Shown one piece after another: positions 22,584 through 36,571 of a stretch of 64,000 bases of DNA. Under the pieces are notes generated by a model. The model made no database searches. It had not been told where the DNA came from and worked only from the letters and a program-made list of their open reading frames with translations. Numbering within the stretch: the stretch's first letter is position 1; each line of letters starts with the position of its first letter. The position numbers and the translations under genes are program-made. This stretch comes from Karstenula rhodostoma CBS 690.94. Lineage: Eukaryota > Ascomycota > Dothideomycetes > Pleosporales > Didymosphaeriaceae. The stretch is from NCBI GenBank assembly GCA_010093485.1, contig MU001495.1, positions 620,001 through 684,000 of the forward strand. The letters run 5' to 3'.

Positions 22584-24287
22584 GACGGATGTTGCTGGTG
22601 CGAGGAAACGTTCCCTAGCAAAATCGCAAGGATGGACGAGAGAGCCGTAGACGGCATGATGACGCTATTTTGCGATTATAAAGATGTCGCGCCTCCCCCA
22701 GAACGATGGGAATGTAGAAAGTATTGGCCAATCGGAGTTCTGCAAAATGGCGACTTTTCACGTGATTGCTGGTGGCCATTCCGAGATTCGGAAACACGTG
22801 GAAACAACGCCTCACCAAACCTACATCGCTGACTTGCCCACTAGCAGTGTTAACTTCCAAGTGTCATGACTACGCTCGCGACAGCTATTCAGCTGCACTC
22901 TCGCAAGCGCGTTGAAGCACGGCGACATTGGGGCACGGCAATCTGCGTCCCTGTCTCTTTGCTTCGAATACTCTGCGACGGTTGTTCGCGCCCCAGATCG
23001 CGTTCCCGGCGCATCCTCTGAGCTGGAAACTGTTTCTGCTGCCCTTTGCTAAAAGTAAAAGCTGGAAACTTCAGTCGCCCGGCGGTCTCTGGTATTCAGG
23101 AAGGTGGGCTGAGCAACGCGGGTACCCAGTGTTTCTCTCAACGACAACTCCATCGCCTTCGCATGATATACTCGTGCTCGCTGCCACGATCGAAAGTTCT
23201 CTAGGCAATCTTGCGTCGGTATTTCTGTAAACAAATCCGTGAGGCATGGTGTCTGACTTCCGGATGGCGTCAAGTGACAGTAGTAGTAAAGCTGCTCACC
23301 ACTTTACCTCCGCTTGCCGAAACTTTCATGACAAATCCTCTCCCGGGAAGAAGGCTTTTTCGTTGTTCCTCAAGATTCTCTGAAGAATGAAACGCCGAGG
23401 CCTGAGTCGATGAATGCGTTGTTCGGCACATACCCGTGGTAGAACTGGGCTTTCGAAATCAGGCAATATAAATCTGCAGCCCAAACACTCTACTTTACAT
23501 TATCCAACGTGCGCTCTCGCATAGCAAAACACCCCACTTTTTCGGACCACACGTGGTACAAGATGCATATTGACGGAGAACAGCAAGATTTGAGGAGGTA
23601 ATTGCAGTGATGTTGCTTTTGCCACACTCTGTAAGTACCTATGTCATGTTATGCTGGAAACAACGCCAGCCCAGTCTAGAATTGTAATAACCATACAATC
23701 AATCCACTTGTACGGCCCATGAACTGCGGGTCGAACCGGTCGAGTTTCGCATGTATAATCCGTATTCGCGTACGCCACCTGTACCCCAGAATCCCATCGG
23801 ATCCATTCCCTATTTTACCGTGCGCCTTGCGTCGGGCATCCCAGACTTCAAAGCCAGCATGGATATTAAAAAAGCTTGTCTTATGGCCAGCCTGGGGTGA
23901 AACAACAAATATCATTGGAGCAAAATCACGTTTTGATCCTACGGTAGGATGTTTGTTGTACGCGCACCCCCGTTCTATGCCACTGCAATATGGTCATCCG
24001 GCACATACCTGGGGTTCTGCTCGCCTCGACCTGGTTACGACTACATGCACCCAACTTGATAGGGAAACGCGTGGGTGGTCGTGCGACGGCTTCGTGAGTT
24101 GGGAGACGAACAAGGCAAGGGGCGTAACCTTTCGTGGAAGAATTCTACCTGTGGATAATATCTGGATGCAGTTCCAAGATGATAACGGACTCGAGGCAGC
24201 AGTATAAGAAGGGCGAGCCAGCGCACCGTTGAGAATCAGCAGACGAAGCATATCGACCATCCATACAAGCTTTTCTACAAGTTCAAG
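22584..24287. promoter_or_regulatory. divergent spacer; long LPMO promoter with a TATA-like box
   Basis: 1.7 kb without a recognisable gene, between the serine acetyltransferase (left) and the AA9 gene (right). TATAAG at 24203-24208 lies 80 bp before the LPMO start and is the likely TATA element. ORF 23719-24207 crosses it and has no coding character. Confidence 0.45.
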
Positions 24288-25017
24288 ATGAAGTTCTTCT
24301 CTACCGCCGCTGTTGCTGGAGCTCTGTTCCTCGAGGCTGTCAACGGCCACTGTATGTTTTGCCGAATCTACCCCCCTGCGATCTTCCGTTAACATTGTGT
24401 CAGACATCTTCCAGAAGCTCACCGCGAATGGCGTACAAGGTGGTGTCTACCAGAACATCCGCCCGAACACCAACAACAACTCGCCAGTCACCGACCTCGC
24501 CTCAAACGACCTAAGATGCAACGTGGGAGGTGGCTCGGGAGCCTCGACATCGACCGTCTCCGTCGCTGCCGGCTCAACGGTCACATTCACGGCTGACATC
24601 GCCGTCTACCACCAGGGACCCGTCTCCTTCTACCTGACGAAGGCCGCCTCCACCGCCGCCTCCGCTGACGGTTCGACTCCCTGGTTCAAGATCAAGGAGA
24701 TCGGACCCACCTTCTCCGGAAGCTCCTCCACCTGGGACCTCGAGCAGTCGTACAGCGTGACGATCCCGTCGTGCATCCCCGCCGGCGAATACCTCCTCCG
24801 CATTGAGCAGCTCGCTATCCACAACCCGTACCCCGGCGGCATCCCACAATTCTACATCTCCTGCGCTCAGATCAAGGTCACTGGTGGCGGCAGCAAGTCG
24901 TTCAACGGTGTCTCTATCCCGGGACACGTCAAGGTTACTGACTCGGGATACACTGCCAACATCTACTCCAACTTCAACAGCTACACTGTTCCTGGACCGG
25001 CTGTGAGCCAGTGCTAG
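24288..25017 (+). CDS. AA9 lytic polysaccharide monooxygenase
   Basis: Two exons: join(24288..24351, 24404..25017), 225 aa. The signal peptide [20 protein letters not shown] is cleaved to expose His21 (HYIFQKL) as the mature N-terminus, the first ligand of the copper histidine brace. The second ligand is His91 ([10 protein letters not shown]). The axial tyrosine is Tyr172 in PQFYISCAQ, with second-shell His161 and Gln170. Cysteines 60, 145 and 175 suggest the usual disulfides. There is no CBM1 or linker after the catalytic domain (it ends VPGPAVSQC). The secreted enzyme oxidatively cleaves cellulose or related glucans. The 52-bp intron interrupts the Tyr codon right after the catalytic His. 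A TATA-like box lies 80 bp upstream. Regiospecificity cannot be read from the sequence by eye. Confidence 0.93.
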
Positions 25018-26042
25018 ATGCTGGGGAGTTTGTTTCGCTGTATATAGATTATATCAACCACAATGAAATTATTCATAATGTACTGCAGGCTGCGACCTGT
25101 GAGAAAATTTCACCATGTAATCATCACTTTGAATCAAAAGCACAGTACGCCCAGAGTGATTGATCACTACATCCGACGGTAAGTGTTCGATTCAGAGCAG
25201 TCTGTCGGGGGGACTTGATGTTATTGTTCCGCCAGATCAAACACGTTTAATCCACAACTATTTTTGCCCGCGAAACTACTGACTGTATATGTAGACGTGA
25301 TTGATGATTTGCGGGCTGTGCTCGCATGCTGCACACAAACAGGTCGAGGCCAGCACAGAGCGATGCACAGAACGTGGCAGCCATCACAAAGAGGTGACGG
25401 CGTGACGGGAAAGTCTCTGCAGTCACAAAACGATACGGGATTCAACACAGAGTAACATTGCTTAACCGTGCAACGCATACTCGAGATTCGCGGCACACTA
25501 CGGAGTAAACCAGGTTTGCGAGCACGTGGGGTTGTCATACCAATACTTTTCAGAGTGATAGTGGAACCAACGAATGGGTCATCCTGCGCAAAGTTTTAGG
25601 GTTTGGTATACAATTCGAGATGGATGGTTTTTTGCAGTAGTCTCGACGATCGGACAATTGGAAATCGGCAGATAGTAACCTGATAAACCCAGGCAAGTAG
25701 GGGTTGCAGAAGGGCCGATTGCACGATGGCGCGTTGACACAGTTTCGCGTACCTGGTTTACCACGGGACGCTGCGGCAAGCACATATTGGTGGGAGGAGG
25801 GAGCAAGAGGCAAAGATTTGGTCATCGCGAGGCTGAGAAGTGCACCAACATGCCCCCCTGGCGGAGCTTTTACGGGGGCGGGCGTTTGAGGTTGTGCATC
25901 TATAAATGGCAACTCATGGGTGTAGGAGAGCCTACCTGGAGACTGGAAAGCGCGCATCACGGCCAGCAAGTGCTGAGGGCTGGATGGGGCAATTATGTCA
26001 CTACGGGACATGGGATATGCAGGGGACAGGCGAGGTCCTGTG

Positions 26043-26074
26043 GAGGGGGTCAAGGGGGTCGAGGGGGTCGAGGG
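26043..26074 (+). repeat. G-rich tandem repeat, possible G-quadruplex
   Basis: A 10-mer of the type GGGGGTC(A/G)A recurs about three and a half times, giving four G-runs (5, 5, 5 and 3 long) separated by four-base TC(A/G)A spacers. This fits the G-quadruplex consensus on the plus strand, about 470 bp upstream of the F-box/WD40 ATG. Confidence 0.5.
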
Positions 26075-26224
26075 CGCATGCAGGCGTTCACCTGGGGCTT
26101 GGCGACGAGGTGACCAAGGAAGCCGTGATCTCAGCGTGCTCCCGTCGTCAGCCCAGTCGTCGGCAGTGTATGTGGGTTCGCACGCGACGATCGCAGCGCC
26201 CGTGGAACAGTCGCCGTGTTTTGT

Positions 26225-26250
26225 CTGCATCTGCATTTGCATTTGCATTT
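26225..26250. repeat. short hexamer repeat (TGCATC/TGCATT)
   Basis: Four successive TGCAT(C/T)(T) units lie in the presumed promoter or leader of the F-box/WD40 gene. Likely simple-sequence slippage. Confidence 0.5.
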
Positions 26251-26540
26251 CCCGGCAGCAAACAGCCCCAACGCACCCCAACACACCACACCGCACCCGC
26301 ACCGTACCGCACCGCAGCCCGGCGGCTTACCTCACCGCCCGCCGCCCACCCTAACATCTCGAAACACTAGCAGCCCGGCCGCGCCAGAAGCCCTCCTGCA
26401 ACATCCTCCGAGGGCAGCCAGTCTCTTGTACTATACCCACTGCGCCGTTGCGCTCGCCCGCAGACCACCCGCAGACCACGCGCAGAGCCTCGTCGCCGCA
26501 ACTCGCTCTCCGCACGGCCTCCGCTGCCTCCGCCATCGCC

Positions 26541-28927
26541 ATGGACCAGCAAGACTACTTCCAGCCGCTGGCTCGCCGGCCAGACGACCAGAACATGAAC
26601 GAAGCCTCCAACGACTCCGACACAGACATGGGCGCATCCGCCTCGGCCTCGGCGTCGTCGGCCGCCATGCGCCCCGGCAACATTTTCGCATCGCCCACGG
26701 CTCACTCGCGCAAGCAGGGCCGCATGTCTCGCTCCTCCGCACCGCGGCCCATAATAACACCCACAAGCCCGCTGTCCTCGACCATCCCGCACAATACCCT
26801 GCCCTCGGCACCCGCCTCTCCGCCGACGCCCGCGCCCAGTCCGACCCCCACGCAGCGAGTCCCGGACTGGAGCACCGCTGCCGAACATGAGGACTCGCAA
26901 ATCAAAAACACGCGCGCCCTGTTCAGCGACATGAACCGCCCCGAGCGGCTGCGCTTGCTTGGGGAGCTGCTCAACCTGTGCGATAGCCATGAGTTGAGCT
27001 TTGTCGCCGAGTTTGTCAGCCCGCGCCTGAAGAAGGACCCCTTCATGGTGCTACCCACCGAACTGTGCTTCCGGGTTGGTATATCCCCAGTGACTGGCGG
27101 TCCACACTCTGACACTTCTCCAGATACTAGAATGCGTCGACGACCCCACAACCCTCGCCCGCGCTTCGCAGGTCTCCAAGAAGTGGCGTGAGCTCGTCAA
27201 CGACGACACCGCGTGGCGCTTGTTGTGCCAAAAGTTCTCGTATAGGGGCTTGTCAAGAGAAGAGAGGAGCGAGGAGGACGATCCCGGCGACGAAGAGGAG
27301 GAGTCTTCCAGGTCGCAGTGGCTACAGCCTAGCCGTCCCTCGCGCTCCGAAGACACGGCTGCTAAGGAGCAACTGGACGGCGCCGGTTTAGGTGCGGCAG
27401 GAGAAGGACTACGGACACAGAGTCTGGATCGCACGTCGAAGCGGAAAGAACTGTTCCAGAGATCAAAAGCTACCACGTACCGGTCCCATTTCAAGCAGCG
27501 GTACCAGGTCGAGACGGCATGGCGGCAGGGCGGCCACTGCGATGCGCGTCAGATAACACCTGAGCAGGGCGTCGTCACTAGCCTGCACCTCACCAAGAAG
27601 TACATCGTCGTGGCCCTGGACAACGCCAAGATCCACGTCTTCGACACTGAGGGCTATCATCAGAAGACACTGCAAGGGCACGTCATGGGTGTCTGGGCGA
27701 TGGTGCCCTGGGGTGACTTACTGGTCAGTGGAGGTTGTGACCGCGATGTGCGGGTCTGGAATCTCGCGACGGGGTCAGTAGTCCTCTCACATTCCACGCA
27801 GGGCTCTAACGTTCCACATAGTTACCCGCAATTCACTCTTCGAGGGCACACTTCTACCGTGCGCTGCCTGAAAATGTCCGACGCACATACGGCCATCTCA
27901 GGTTCCCGAGATACGACCCTCCGGATATGGGACCTCAAAAAGGGTCTCTGCAAGCATGTCCTAATTGGTCACCAGGCGAGCGTCCGCTGCCTTGAGATAC
28001 ACGGCGATATTGTTGTGTCTGGGTCTTACGACACGACTGCCAAGATCTGGAGCATCAGCGAGGGCAAGTGCCTGCGTACGCTCACCGGTCACTTCAGCCA
28101 GATCTATGCTATTGCCTTCGACGGGAAAAAGATTGCGACGGGCAGCTTGGACACGAGTGTGAGAATATGGGATCCGACCGACGGGTGAGTTTATTTGTGA
28201 CCCGCCGTGATCAACTGTCACTGCTATGCTTGTGTTTTGCCATTCGCTAATCTGTGCTCGTGATGCAGCAAATGCTTGGCCGTGCTACAGGGACACACGT
28301 CGCTCGTAGGGCAGCTGCAGATGCGGGAGGATATACTCGTCACGGGAGGCTCGGACGGCTCTGTTAGGGTATGGAGCCTTGCCGACTACCAGCCCATTCA
28401 TCGGCTCGCGGCGCACGACAATAGCGTCACGAGTCTGCAGTTCGACAACACACGCATCGTTAGCGGTGGGTCCGACGGCCGTGTCAAGGTCTGGGATCTC
28501 AAGAAGGGGACGCTTGTCCGTGAACTTAGCACGCCTGCGGAAGCGGTGTGGCGAGTTGTGTTTGAGGAAGAGAAGGCTGTCATCATGGCAGCGAGGGGCG
28601 GGAGGACAATCATGGAGGTACGACTGCACCCTTTCCCCCCCTTTTCCTTTACATTCGTCTCGTACACTACGTCCCAAGCAGGATTGCTGACACATAAACC
28701 AGGTATGGTCCTTCGCGCCCCCAGAAGATGACTTTGAAGACTTTCGCTCCTCTTCCCCAATGAGCATGCCCGACCACAGCTCCGACGACCTCTACTCACA
28801 CCCTCCCACACGGCCTGTCTCAGCCCTTCCTTCCGCAGCTTCCGCACCCGCTCTACAACAGGTCTCTAACGCGAACCCTACGTCCGATAACGATACCCCT
28901 ATGCCCGACGTCGGAATGCCCGCATAG
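26541..28927 (+). CDS. cdc4: F-box/WD40 protein, Cdc4/Fbw7/FWD-1 type
   Basis: Four exons: join(26541..27074, 27124..28184, 28269..28617, 28703..28927), 722 aa. Start GCCATCGCCATGG. Residues 1-120 are Ser/Pro/Ala-rich. A conserved helical stretch (RPERLRLLGELLNLCDSHEL) precedes the F-box, FMVLPTELCFRILECVDDP…SQVSKKWRELVNDD (about 171-210, spanning intron 1). Then come an acidic spacer and at least seven WD units, such as LQGHVMGVWAM…GGCDRDVRVWN, LRGHTSTVRCL…GSRDTTLRIWD, IGHQASVRCLE…GSYDTTAKIW, LTGHFSQIYAI…GSLDTSVRIWD and LQGHTSLVGQL…GGSDGSVRVWS. This is the substrate-receptor layout of SCF ubiquitin ligases reading phosphodegrons; the Cdc4 lineage (FWD-1 in Neurospora) is the best fit. Donor 1 (GTTGGT) is atypical but is the only one restoring the F-box. 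Confidence 0.88.
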
Positions 28928-30592
28928 CGTGCGCAAAGCCCCCTTCTCATAGACGACGTCCTCACGCTCGCGCGCTTTCAGCACGTCGGTGCGCGGTTGA
29001 CCACCTCGTCGGGCGACTTGACCCGGGCGCTGCTTCCAGCCGCAGCAGTATGAACGATTGCGGATACTCCGAGTCACGACGACGAGTATCACTACACGAC
29101 TGGTCAAAAGGCTTTGACGCAGCTCAGGGGAGCACGCCACTGATTCCGGGGCACGTTCGGCATTGCGCCAGAATGTCCTATCCACAAAGGTGATGTGAGA
29201 GGCGGCTCATATCTGACTCCAGAATGGTGCGGTATTACTATGGATGGATCTATCTCAGGCGAGCGCTGATACCCTCCCTGTCTTGTTGTACTTTGCCCGT
29301 CCCGTCCCGTCTCGCGTGCGGGTGGCAGGCAGCTCACGACATACACGACAACGATATTCCTACCTTTTTTTTTTTTGCTCTTTTCTTCTTCAAGACTGTA
29401 CCTAGGCATTTCTGGGGCGTTGGCTACTGCATGGATATGCGTTTGGCGCAAATGCTGGGATTTATTTACATGGCTTGCAAAAACGCGCGAAGAGTCGGCA
29501 ATCGATTGGGATAGGTGGGGTGGGGCAATGGTGTTGGACAGACATAAAGGGTACGGAGTGGGAGGATTGGGTTGGGAGTCGAGAGTTGAGGAGATAGAAT
29601 ATACAGATACTTCAAGTGTGTGTGTGTGTGTGTGTGTTGCGTGCTTGTGAGTTTTGGCTGGTGGTGGGTTGCTTGGTACAGGGAGGCACATCGGTCAGTT
29701 GTATCCCGGATGCTGGATGTGTGGTGTAAGACGCGCCCTGGTTGATGAACCGGATCCCCGCCGGCCAGGTCTTCTTCCGACCGACCGGGAAGCGAGTCCT
29801 CAAGCTTTAGTCTAAGATCGCCAATCGAGATCGACTTTACTACCATGCACCGAGCGTGTTCTACAGCAGAATATCTCACTTCCCTATCCCCCCTCGGCTG
29901 GGATGCTTACAGATATAGCAAAACTACCATAATACACACCCTCTAATACTACTCTCTCTGCGTCTACTGATTCCAACGGTAGGGCATTGTCACCCCTTCT
30001 CCGCTATGGTCCTCCATCCCATCCCATCAGCGTTCAATCTTCTTATAGATAGTAAATAGTAAGGCGATAAGTTAAAAGCGGCGAGGGCTACGTATAATGT
30101 GCGTTCCTGACGTGAGGTCTGGGGCTCGTCTACATGTGTAAGTGGGTAGGCAGAGTGCTGACAGTACTTTAGTGTCATATGCAGCCAACCAACCGGTGTG
30201 AGGTTAACTAAAAGAGAAGTCTTGATTGTGGCTTTTCTTACGATCCAAGTAATTCGTTGGGCGCTGGTAGGACTCAACATGGTTCCCCACGTACGAGCAT
30301 GATTCCCGGCGGGTTCGAGGACGCAACTGCTACATTTAGACGGCAAAGGACGGGTTTTATTACCACGTAGAACATGAAGATCAGTAGCACAGCACAGCGA
30401 TCGCAGAGTCGACACCAATCCAGAAAAGACTCTATTCCGCTATCCCAAAACATGGTTAATACGACTAAGAATCAGCCTCACGTCAGCTGCTAATATCCAC
30501 AATTCCCAAGTGCTTGGCCCCGCACAAGGTGATATATTACAAGCTCCCTAAGTCTCCGCCACACGCAGCTCGCCTTCAGACCCTCAAGCACT
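28928..30592. other. long spacer between convergent genes, with simple repeats
   Basis: About 1.66 kb between the 3' ends of the WD40 gene and the pyruvate dehydrogenase gene. It holds a T12 run (29365-29376) and a (GT)11 microsatellite (29616-29637). I see no gene. Confidence 0.5.
29616..29637. repeat. (GT)11 microsatellite
   Basis: Uninterrupted GT dinucleotide run of 22 bp in the convergent spacer; probably length-polymorphic. Confidence 0.9.
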
Positions 30593-32112
30593 CTAAGTCC
30601 GGGCAGTAGCCTCCTTCTCTTTGCCCATATCCGTCTCAGAGTAGTAGAAGTTCTCCTCCGGGATTCTGCCGCGCAAGAACTCAGGCTCAGAGCCACGGAC
30701 GTAGATATCCTCGAACAGGACCTTGGGGATGGCGTCTGGGACTGCCATCTTCTCGGCTTCGGCGACCTCAGCGTCGACGTTGGCGCGTGCCTCCTTGTCG
30801 ATTGTCTTGAGCTCCTCCTCGGTAACAACGCTCCAATCAAGGAGCTTCTGCTTGAGTCCCGCGATGGGGTCGTTGGTGCTGCGCATGCGCTGGATTTCTT
30901 CACGGGTCTGATGGACGGTTAGCCACGGAATATCTCATCAGGATCAAGGGGTCTTACGCGGTAGGTGGTTCCCGGGTCGGACATGGAATGACCTCCGTAC
31001 CGGTAGGTGACAAACTCGTAGACGAGGGGTCCCTTTCCGGCGGCACACCATTCCTTGCCGAACTTGGTAGCGGCCTTGACGGCGAGGACGTCCATGCCGT
31101 TGATCTTGAGACCCGGAATGTACTGGCCGCGCTTGTAGTAGTCGGTGATGGCGGAGGAGCGGTTGGCAGCGGTACCCATACCGTACTTGTTGTCTAAGCG
31201 GGATTAGCATTCGAAAACACCAGGTTTTCAAGGTATCCACATACTCTCGCAAGCGAAGATGATGGGGAGGTTCCACAGCTTGGCCATGTTGTAGGCCTCG
31301 AAGACCTGACCCTGGTTGGAAGCCCCGTCTCCGTACAGAGCAAGCGTCACGGTCTTCTTGTTCTCGTATGCTTCGGCGAAAGCGATACCGGCACCGACGG
31401 GAACCTGGGCACCGACGATACCGTTACCACCGTAGAATCCGGGGGCGAACATGTGCATAGATCCACCCTTTCCGTAGGCGATACCCTCTCTCCGGCCAAG
31501 CAGCTCACCGATGATGGACTTGACGGTTCCACCGCGCATCATGGCGAAGCCGTGGCAGCGGTAGGCGGTGATGAGGTGGTCGGCGCGGTCGATCGCGTGC
31601 TCGATACCGACGGCGACAGCCTCCTGTCCGGTGGACAAGTGGCAGAAACCGCGAATCTTCTTCTCCTTGTAGAGCCTATCGGCGGCCATCTCCATGCGTC
31701 TAGAATGTGCATTAGGACCCGCTTCTCAAGCTCTGCCGAACAAGCATGGAAAGGGACGAATCGTACCGCACGGCAACCATGTCGTAGTACATCTGCTTCA
31801 GCTCGGCCTTGGTGGTGTCGAGCGTGTAGGCCGGTGGGTCGAGCTCGTACGTCTCGAAGCTCTCGTCGGAGAGGCGGACCTCGAAGGGCTTGTCATCCTC
31901 CTGCAGCACGTCAATCATCCATCCTCCCATCATGCATCCAACCCAGGCGTGACTGCGATGTTCCGGTGGGTGCGTACCTTCGGCACGGCCTCGGCGTGCG
32001 ACGAAGCGGCATCCGTGGTGACGGTCCTGAAGGCAGGTCGCGCGACGGCAGGGACGAAGGCATTGCGCCGGAGCGGCGACGCAATGCTTCGCCTGATGGT
32101 CCTGGACAACAT
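30593..32112 (-). CDS. pda1: pyruvate dehydrogenase E1 component, alpha subunit
   Basis: Five exons: complement(join(30593..30907, 30958..31193, 31245..31699, 31767..31900, 31978..32112)), 424 aa. The leader [20 protein letters not shown] is a mitochondrial presequence. Landmarks: [48 protein letters not shown], the TPP-binding [17 protein letters not shown]…CENN (completed across intron 3), and the regulatory loop [16 protein letters not shown] carrying the kinase-target serines. With E1-beta it decarboxylates pyruvate and passes the acetyl group to lipoyl-E2 in the matrix. Length matches the family. Intron 1 was placed with its acceptor at CTGCAG so that VPK joins [15 protein letters not shown]; the longer frame across it contains a stop. 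Confidence 0.95.
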
Positions 32113-32679
32113 GGTGACGATGGTGCCGAGGACGAGGAGGGGCGGCGGAAGTGGGAGGGGAGGGTGTAGGAGCTTGTCAGCTTGAGCTGTTGGTGAACAA
32201 AACTTTGGTTGAACGTTGGGTCGCCGGGTTTCGAGCGCTTGGCGGCCCTAGTTCCCCGATTCGCGCCGCCGATAAAGCACAGCAACCACTCGGACCGGAA
32301 TGCGCGAGCAGCTCTCCTACGTTGGCGTTGGCAATCGTCTTTCCTGTCGACTTGCAGACCTGTGATGCTGTTCGATCGAGTGCATACGATGCGCCATGGA
32401 GATTCTGCCATCACAATTCATTCCATACCCGTGACATCTGTGCATGTCAATGCATCCCTGGATTACACATGCTTCCGGCTGTAGATTCCGTTGCCATCCG
32501 TTGCCATCCAATGCAAACAGCGCAGGCAAATGTTGACTCAAAGGCCACTTTGAGATGGGAATAGAATTGTTCGACAGTTCATCAAGATCAATTTCGCTAT
32601 GCCTTTTGATTTTCATGCCATGCTATACAGTAACGTACATCGCTCCCCCCTGTAACTAAATTTAGCTACATTGTCGCTC
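32113..32679. other. spacer between two minus-strand genes
   Basis: Promoter and 5' leader of the pyruvate dehydrogenase gene plus the 3' end of ferrochelatase. No gene seen. Confidence 0.5.
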
Positions 32680-34013
<1,334 letters not shown>

Positions 34014-34403
34014 TGCGGATTGAAAGAAGCGCAACCTGGGAACGTTATGGACGGAACTTTGTCGCAAACGCCAGACACGCCATGTGAATAATGGCCGCTT
34101 GATGACGAGTGGCCAATGCGGAGCTTGCGACTGGTGCCAACGATCGGAGCTCTGGATCGCAGGCATCGGAACGACGCCACGTGATCACGCGCACCGCTAG
34201 GCGGGTCGGGTGCGCGCTGCTGCCTGAGAAGGAGCCACCGCGCCGCAAACACAAACTCGCCATTCACTGACAGTTTTGCTGTCCCTCTCGTCTCGTCTCG
34301 TCTCTGCGACACCATTTTCACTGTACAAAGATCGGAGGCGCGCTCGATCGCGCCGTCCCCAATTGCATTCTCGCAATAACCGTGCATCACTCGGACAGCA
34401 AAC
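34014..34403. promoter_or_regulatory. shared divergent promoter, ferrochelatase / Ku70
   Basis: 390 bp between opposite start codons, the shortest of the window's divergent promoters. A CTCGTCTCGTCTCGTCTC microrepeat lies near 34288-34305. No TATA box seen. Confidence 0.5.
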
Positions 34404-36434
34404 ATGGCCGACACACAAGACAATCGGCCTGGTGAGGAGGAGGACGATGATGAGGAGATTGATGACGCCGTATGAGTAGACCTGCAGCTTCGAAAGATTA
34501 TGTATATTGACGCACACCAGAGCTACAAGACCATCAAAGACGCCGTTCTCTTCGCCATCGATATCAGCACATCCATGCTGCAACGCCCCGCGCCGTCAGA
34601 CGACAAGAAGGCCGAGCGTGATTCCCCCGCATCTGCTGCCCTTAAATGCGCATACCACCTTATGCAACAGCGCATCATCTCCAATCCGAAAGACACGATG
34701 GGCATACTCTTGTATGGTACTGAGAAGACAGACCTGAAAGATGGGGACAACACATTCCAGCATTGTTATTTGCTCGCAGATCTGGACGTACCCAGCGCTC
34801 AAGACGTGAAGCAGCTGCGAGATCTACTGGAGAATGAGGAAGAGGCGGAAGAGATCCTGAAGCCCGCGAAAGAGGCGCCCACGATTGCCTCAGTTATGTT
34901 CTGCGCGAACCAAATCTTCACGACGAAGGCCCCCAACTTCTCCTCGCGACGGCTCTTCTTGGTCACGGACAACGACGGCCCGGCCACGGTGAAGCAGGAC
35001 AAGGACACAGCGATAACGCGAGCCCGCGACTTGTACGACCTGGGATGCACAATCGACCTGTTCCCTATCTCAAAACCAGATCATGGGTTCGACCGGACGC
35101 GGTTCTATGATGATCTGGTATACCCCACATCTCCTTCAGACCCGGACGCACCTGTAGCAATAGCAACAACCACCAAAATTGCGAAGAGCGGCGACGGTCT
35201 CACCCTTCTCAAACAGCTCCTATCATCTATAAACTCCAAAGCTGCGCCCCGAAGAGCACTATTCAGCCTCCCCTTGGAACTTGGCCCTGGTATGCGGATC
35301 GGAGTCAAAGGCTTCATCCTGATCAAGCGCCAAGAGCACGTCAAGTCATGCTACGTCTGGGTGGGCGGCGAGAAACCACAGATCGTCCAAAGCTCTACAT
35401 CACACATGGCCGATGACACAGCTCGCGTAGTCGAAAAGACCGAACTACGCAAAGCCTACAAATTCGGTGGCGACACTATCACTTTCACCCCAGAAGAGAT
35501 CACCCAGATTCGCCAATGCTATGGTGAACCCATCATGCGCATCGTCGGCTTCAAACCGCTTTCGCTCCTTCCTCTCTGGGCCAATATAGGCAAAGCGACC
35601 TTTGTGTATCCATCTGAAGCGGACTTCATTGGTTCAACACGCGTCTTTTCGGCCCTGCAGCAGAAACTGATCAAGTCGAAGAAGATGGCATTGACATGGT
35701 TCGTAGCACGAAAGAACGCGTCGCCCGTCATGGCAACCCTCATCCCAGGCGAAGAGCGTTATGACGAGAATGGCGAGCAGACAATGCCGCCAGGACTGTG
35801 GCTCGTACCGCTCCCCTTCGCAGATGATCTCCGCCAATGCCCCGAACAACTCGCAGAGCCAAGAACGACTGATGAATTGACGGACAAAATGCGCATCATC
35901 GTCGAGCAGCTGCAGCTACCTAAGGGTGTGTATGATCCAAGCAAGTATCCCAATCCGGATTTGCAGTGGTTCTACCGTATCTTGCAGGCCATGGCCCTGG
36001 AAGAAGAGGTCCCTACCAAACCAGATGACAAGACGCTACCGAAGTACAAGCAGATCAACAAACGCGCGGGCGAGTACATAACAGAATACGGTGAGGAGTT
36101 CGAAAAAGTGTTCGCTACCGTTGCCCACTCCGCATTATCCTCACGTCCAAAGGCTGCAGCGAAGAAGCGTCCCGCAGCTGCAGCGGCAGATGACGATGAC
36201 GACGAACCAAAGCCGAAGAAGCGTATCAAGAAGGAAACGAAAGTAAAGAACGAAGACGGCGATGACGGTTTGACGGACCAGCAGATGGCTGCGATCAATG
36301 ACAAAGGACAGATCAGTAAGCAGACTGTTGCTATACTGAAGGAGTACTTGGGTGCCAGGGGACAGGCGATCAGCGGGAAGAAAGCCGATCTCATAGACCG
36401 CGTGCAAGAGTATCTGGAGAATAAGGGACTGTGA
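34404..36434 (+). CDS. ku70: Ku70, DNA end-binding subunit of non-homologous end joining
   Basis: Two exons: join(34404..34469, 34521..36434), 659 aa. The first exon is an acidic 22-residue peptide (GEEEDDDEEIDDA) joined by a 51-bp intron to SYKTIKDAVLFAIDIS, the start of the Ku vWA-like alpha/beta domain. The core beta-barrel follows (ELRKAYKFGGDTITFTPEE, PIMRIVGFKP, SKKMALTWFVARKNASPVMA, PPGLWLVPLPFADDLR), then the helical C-terminal arm, a lysine-rich linker (AAAKKRPAAAAADDDDDEP) and a C-terminal SAP domain (ISKQTVAILKEYLGARGQ…GKKADLIDRVQEYL, about 610-657). It forms the ring with Ku80 on DNA ends and also acts at telomeres. Length matches fungal Ku70. Confidence 0.95.
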
Positions 36435-36571
36435 AGGGGTCAAGGATCCTTCGCCATGCGGCACGGCGTTTAGGTGTTAGATGGTACTCACACGTTTCGT
36501 GTGACTGTTTGCCCCTGTACGAATGATGAAATGGAATTTGCTTGAAGAAAACACTTTCACAGCTACTTTGA

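Larger units (their letters stand above)
25018..26540. other. intergenic with G-rich and hexamer repeats
   Basis: No gene recognised. The right part is GC-rich leader or promoter of the next gene. It holds a G-rich tandem repeat (about 26043-26074) and a TGCAT(C/T)-type hexamer run (about 26225-26250). ORF 25550-26302 on the minus strand is long but low-complexity and has no start context. Confidence 0.45.

Noticed and set aside
23719..24207. 162-aa ORF upstream of the AA9 gene
   Set aside because: It runs through the presumed TATA box, has no domain or signal, and its start lies in a poor context.
25550..26302. 250-aa minus-strand ORF with MQMQMQMQ
   Set aside because: The MQ run is the antisense of the TGCAT hexamer repeat; the rest is low-complexity and has no start context or domain.
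26367..26990. 207-aa minus-strand ORF rich in Gly/Arg
   Set aside because: Antisense to the Ser/Pro-rich N-terminus of the F-box/WD40 protein.
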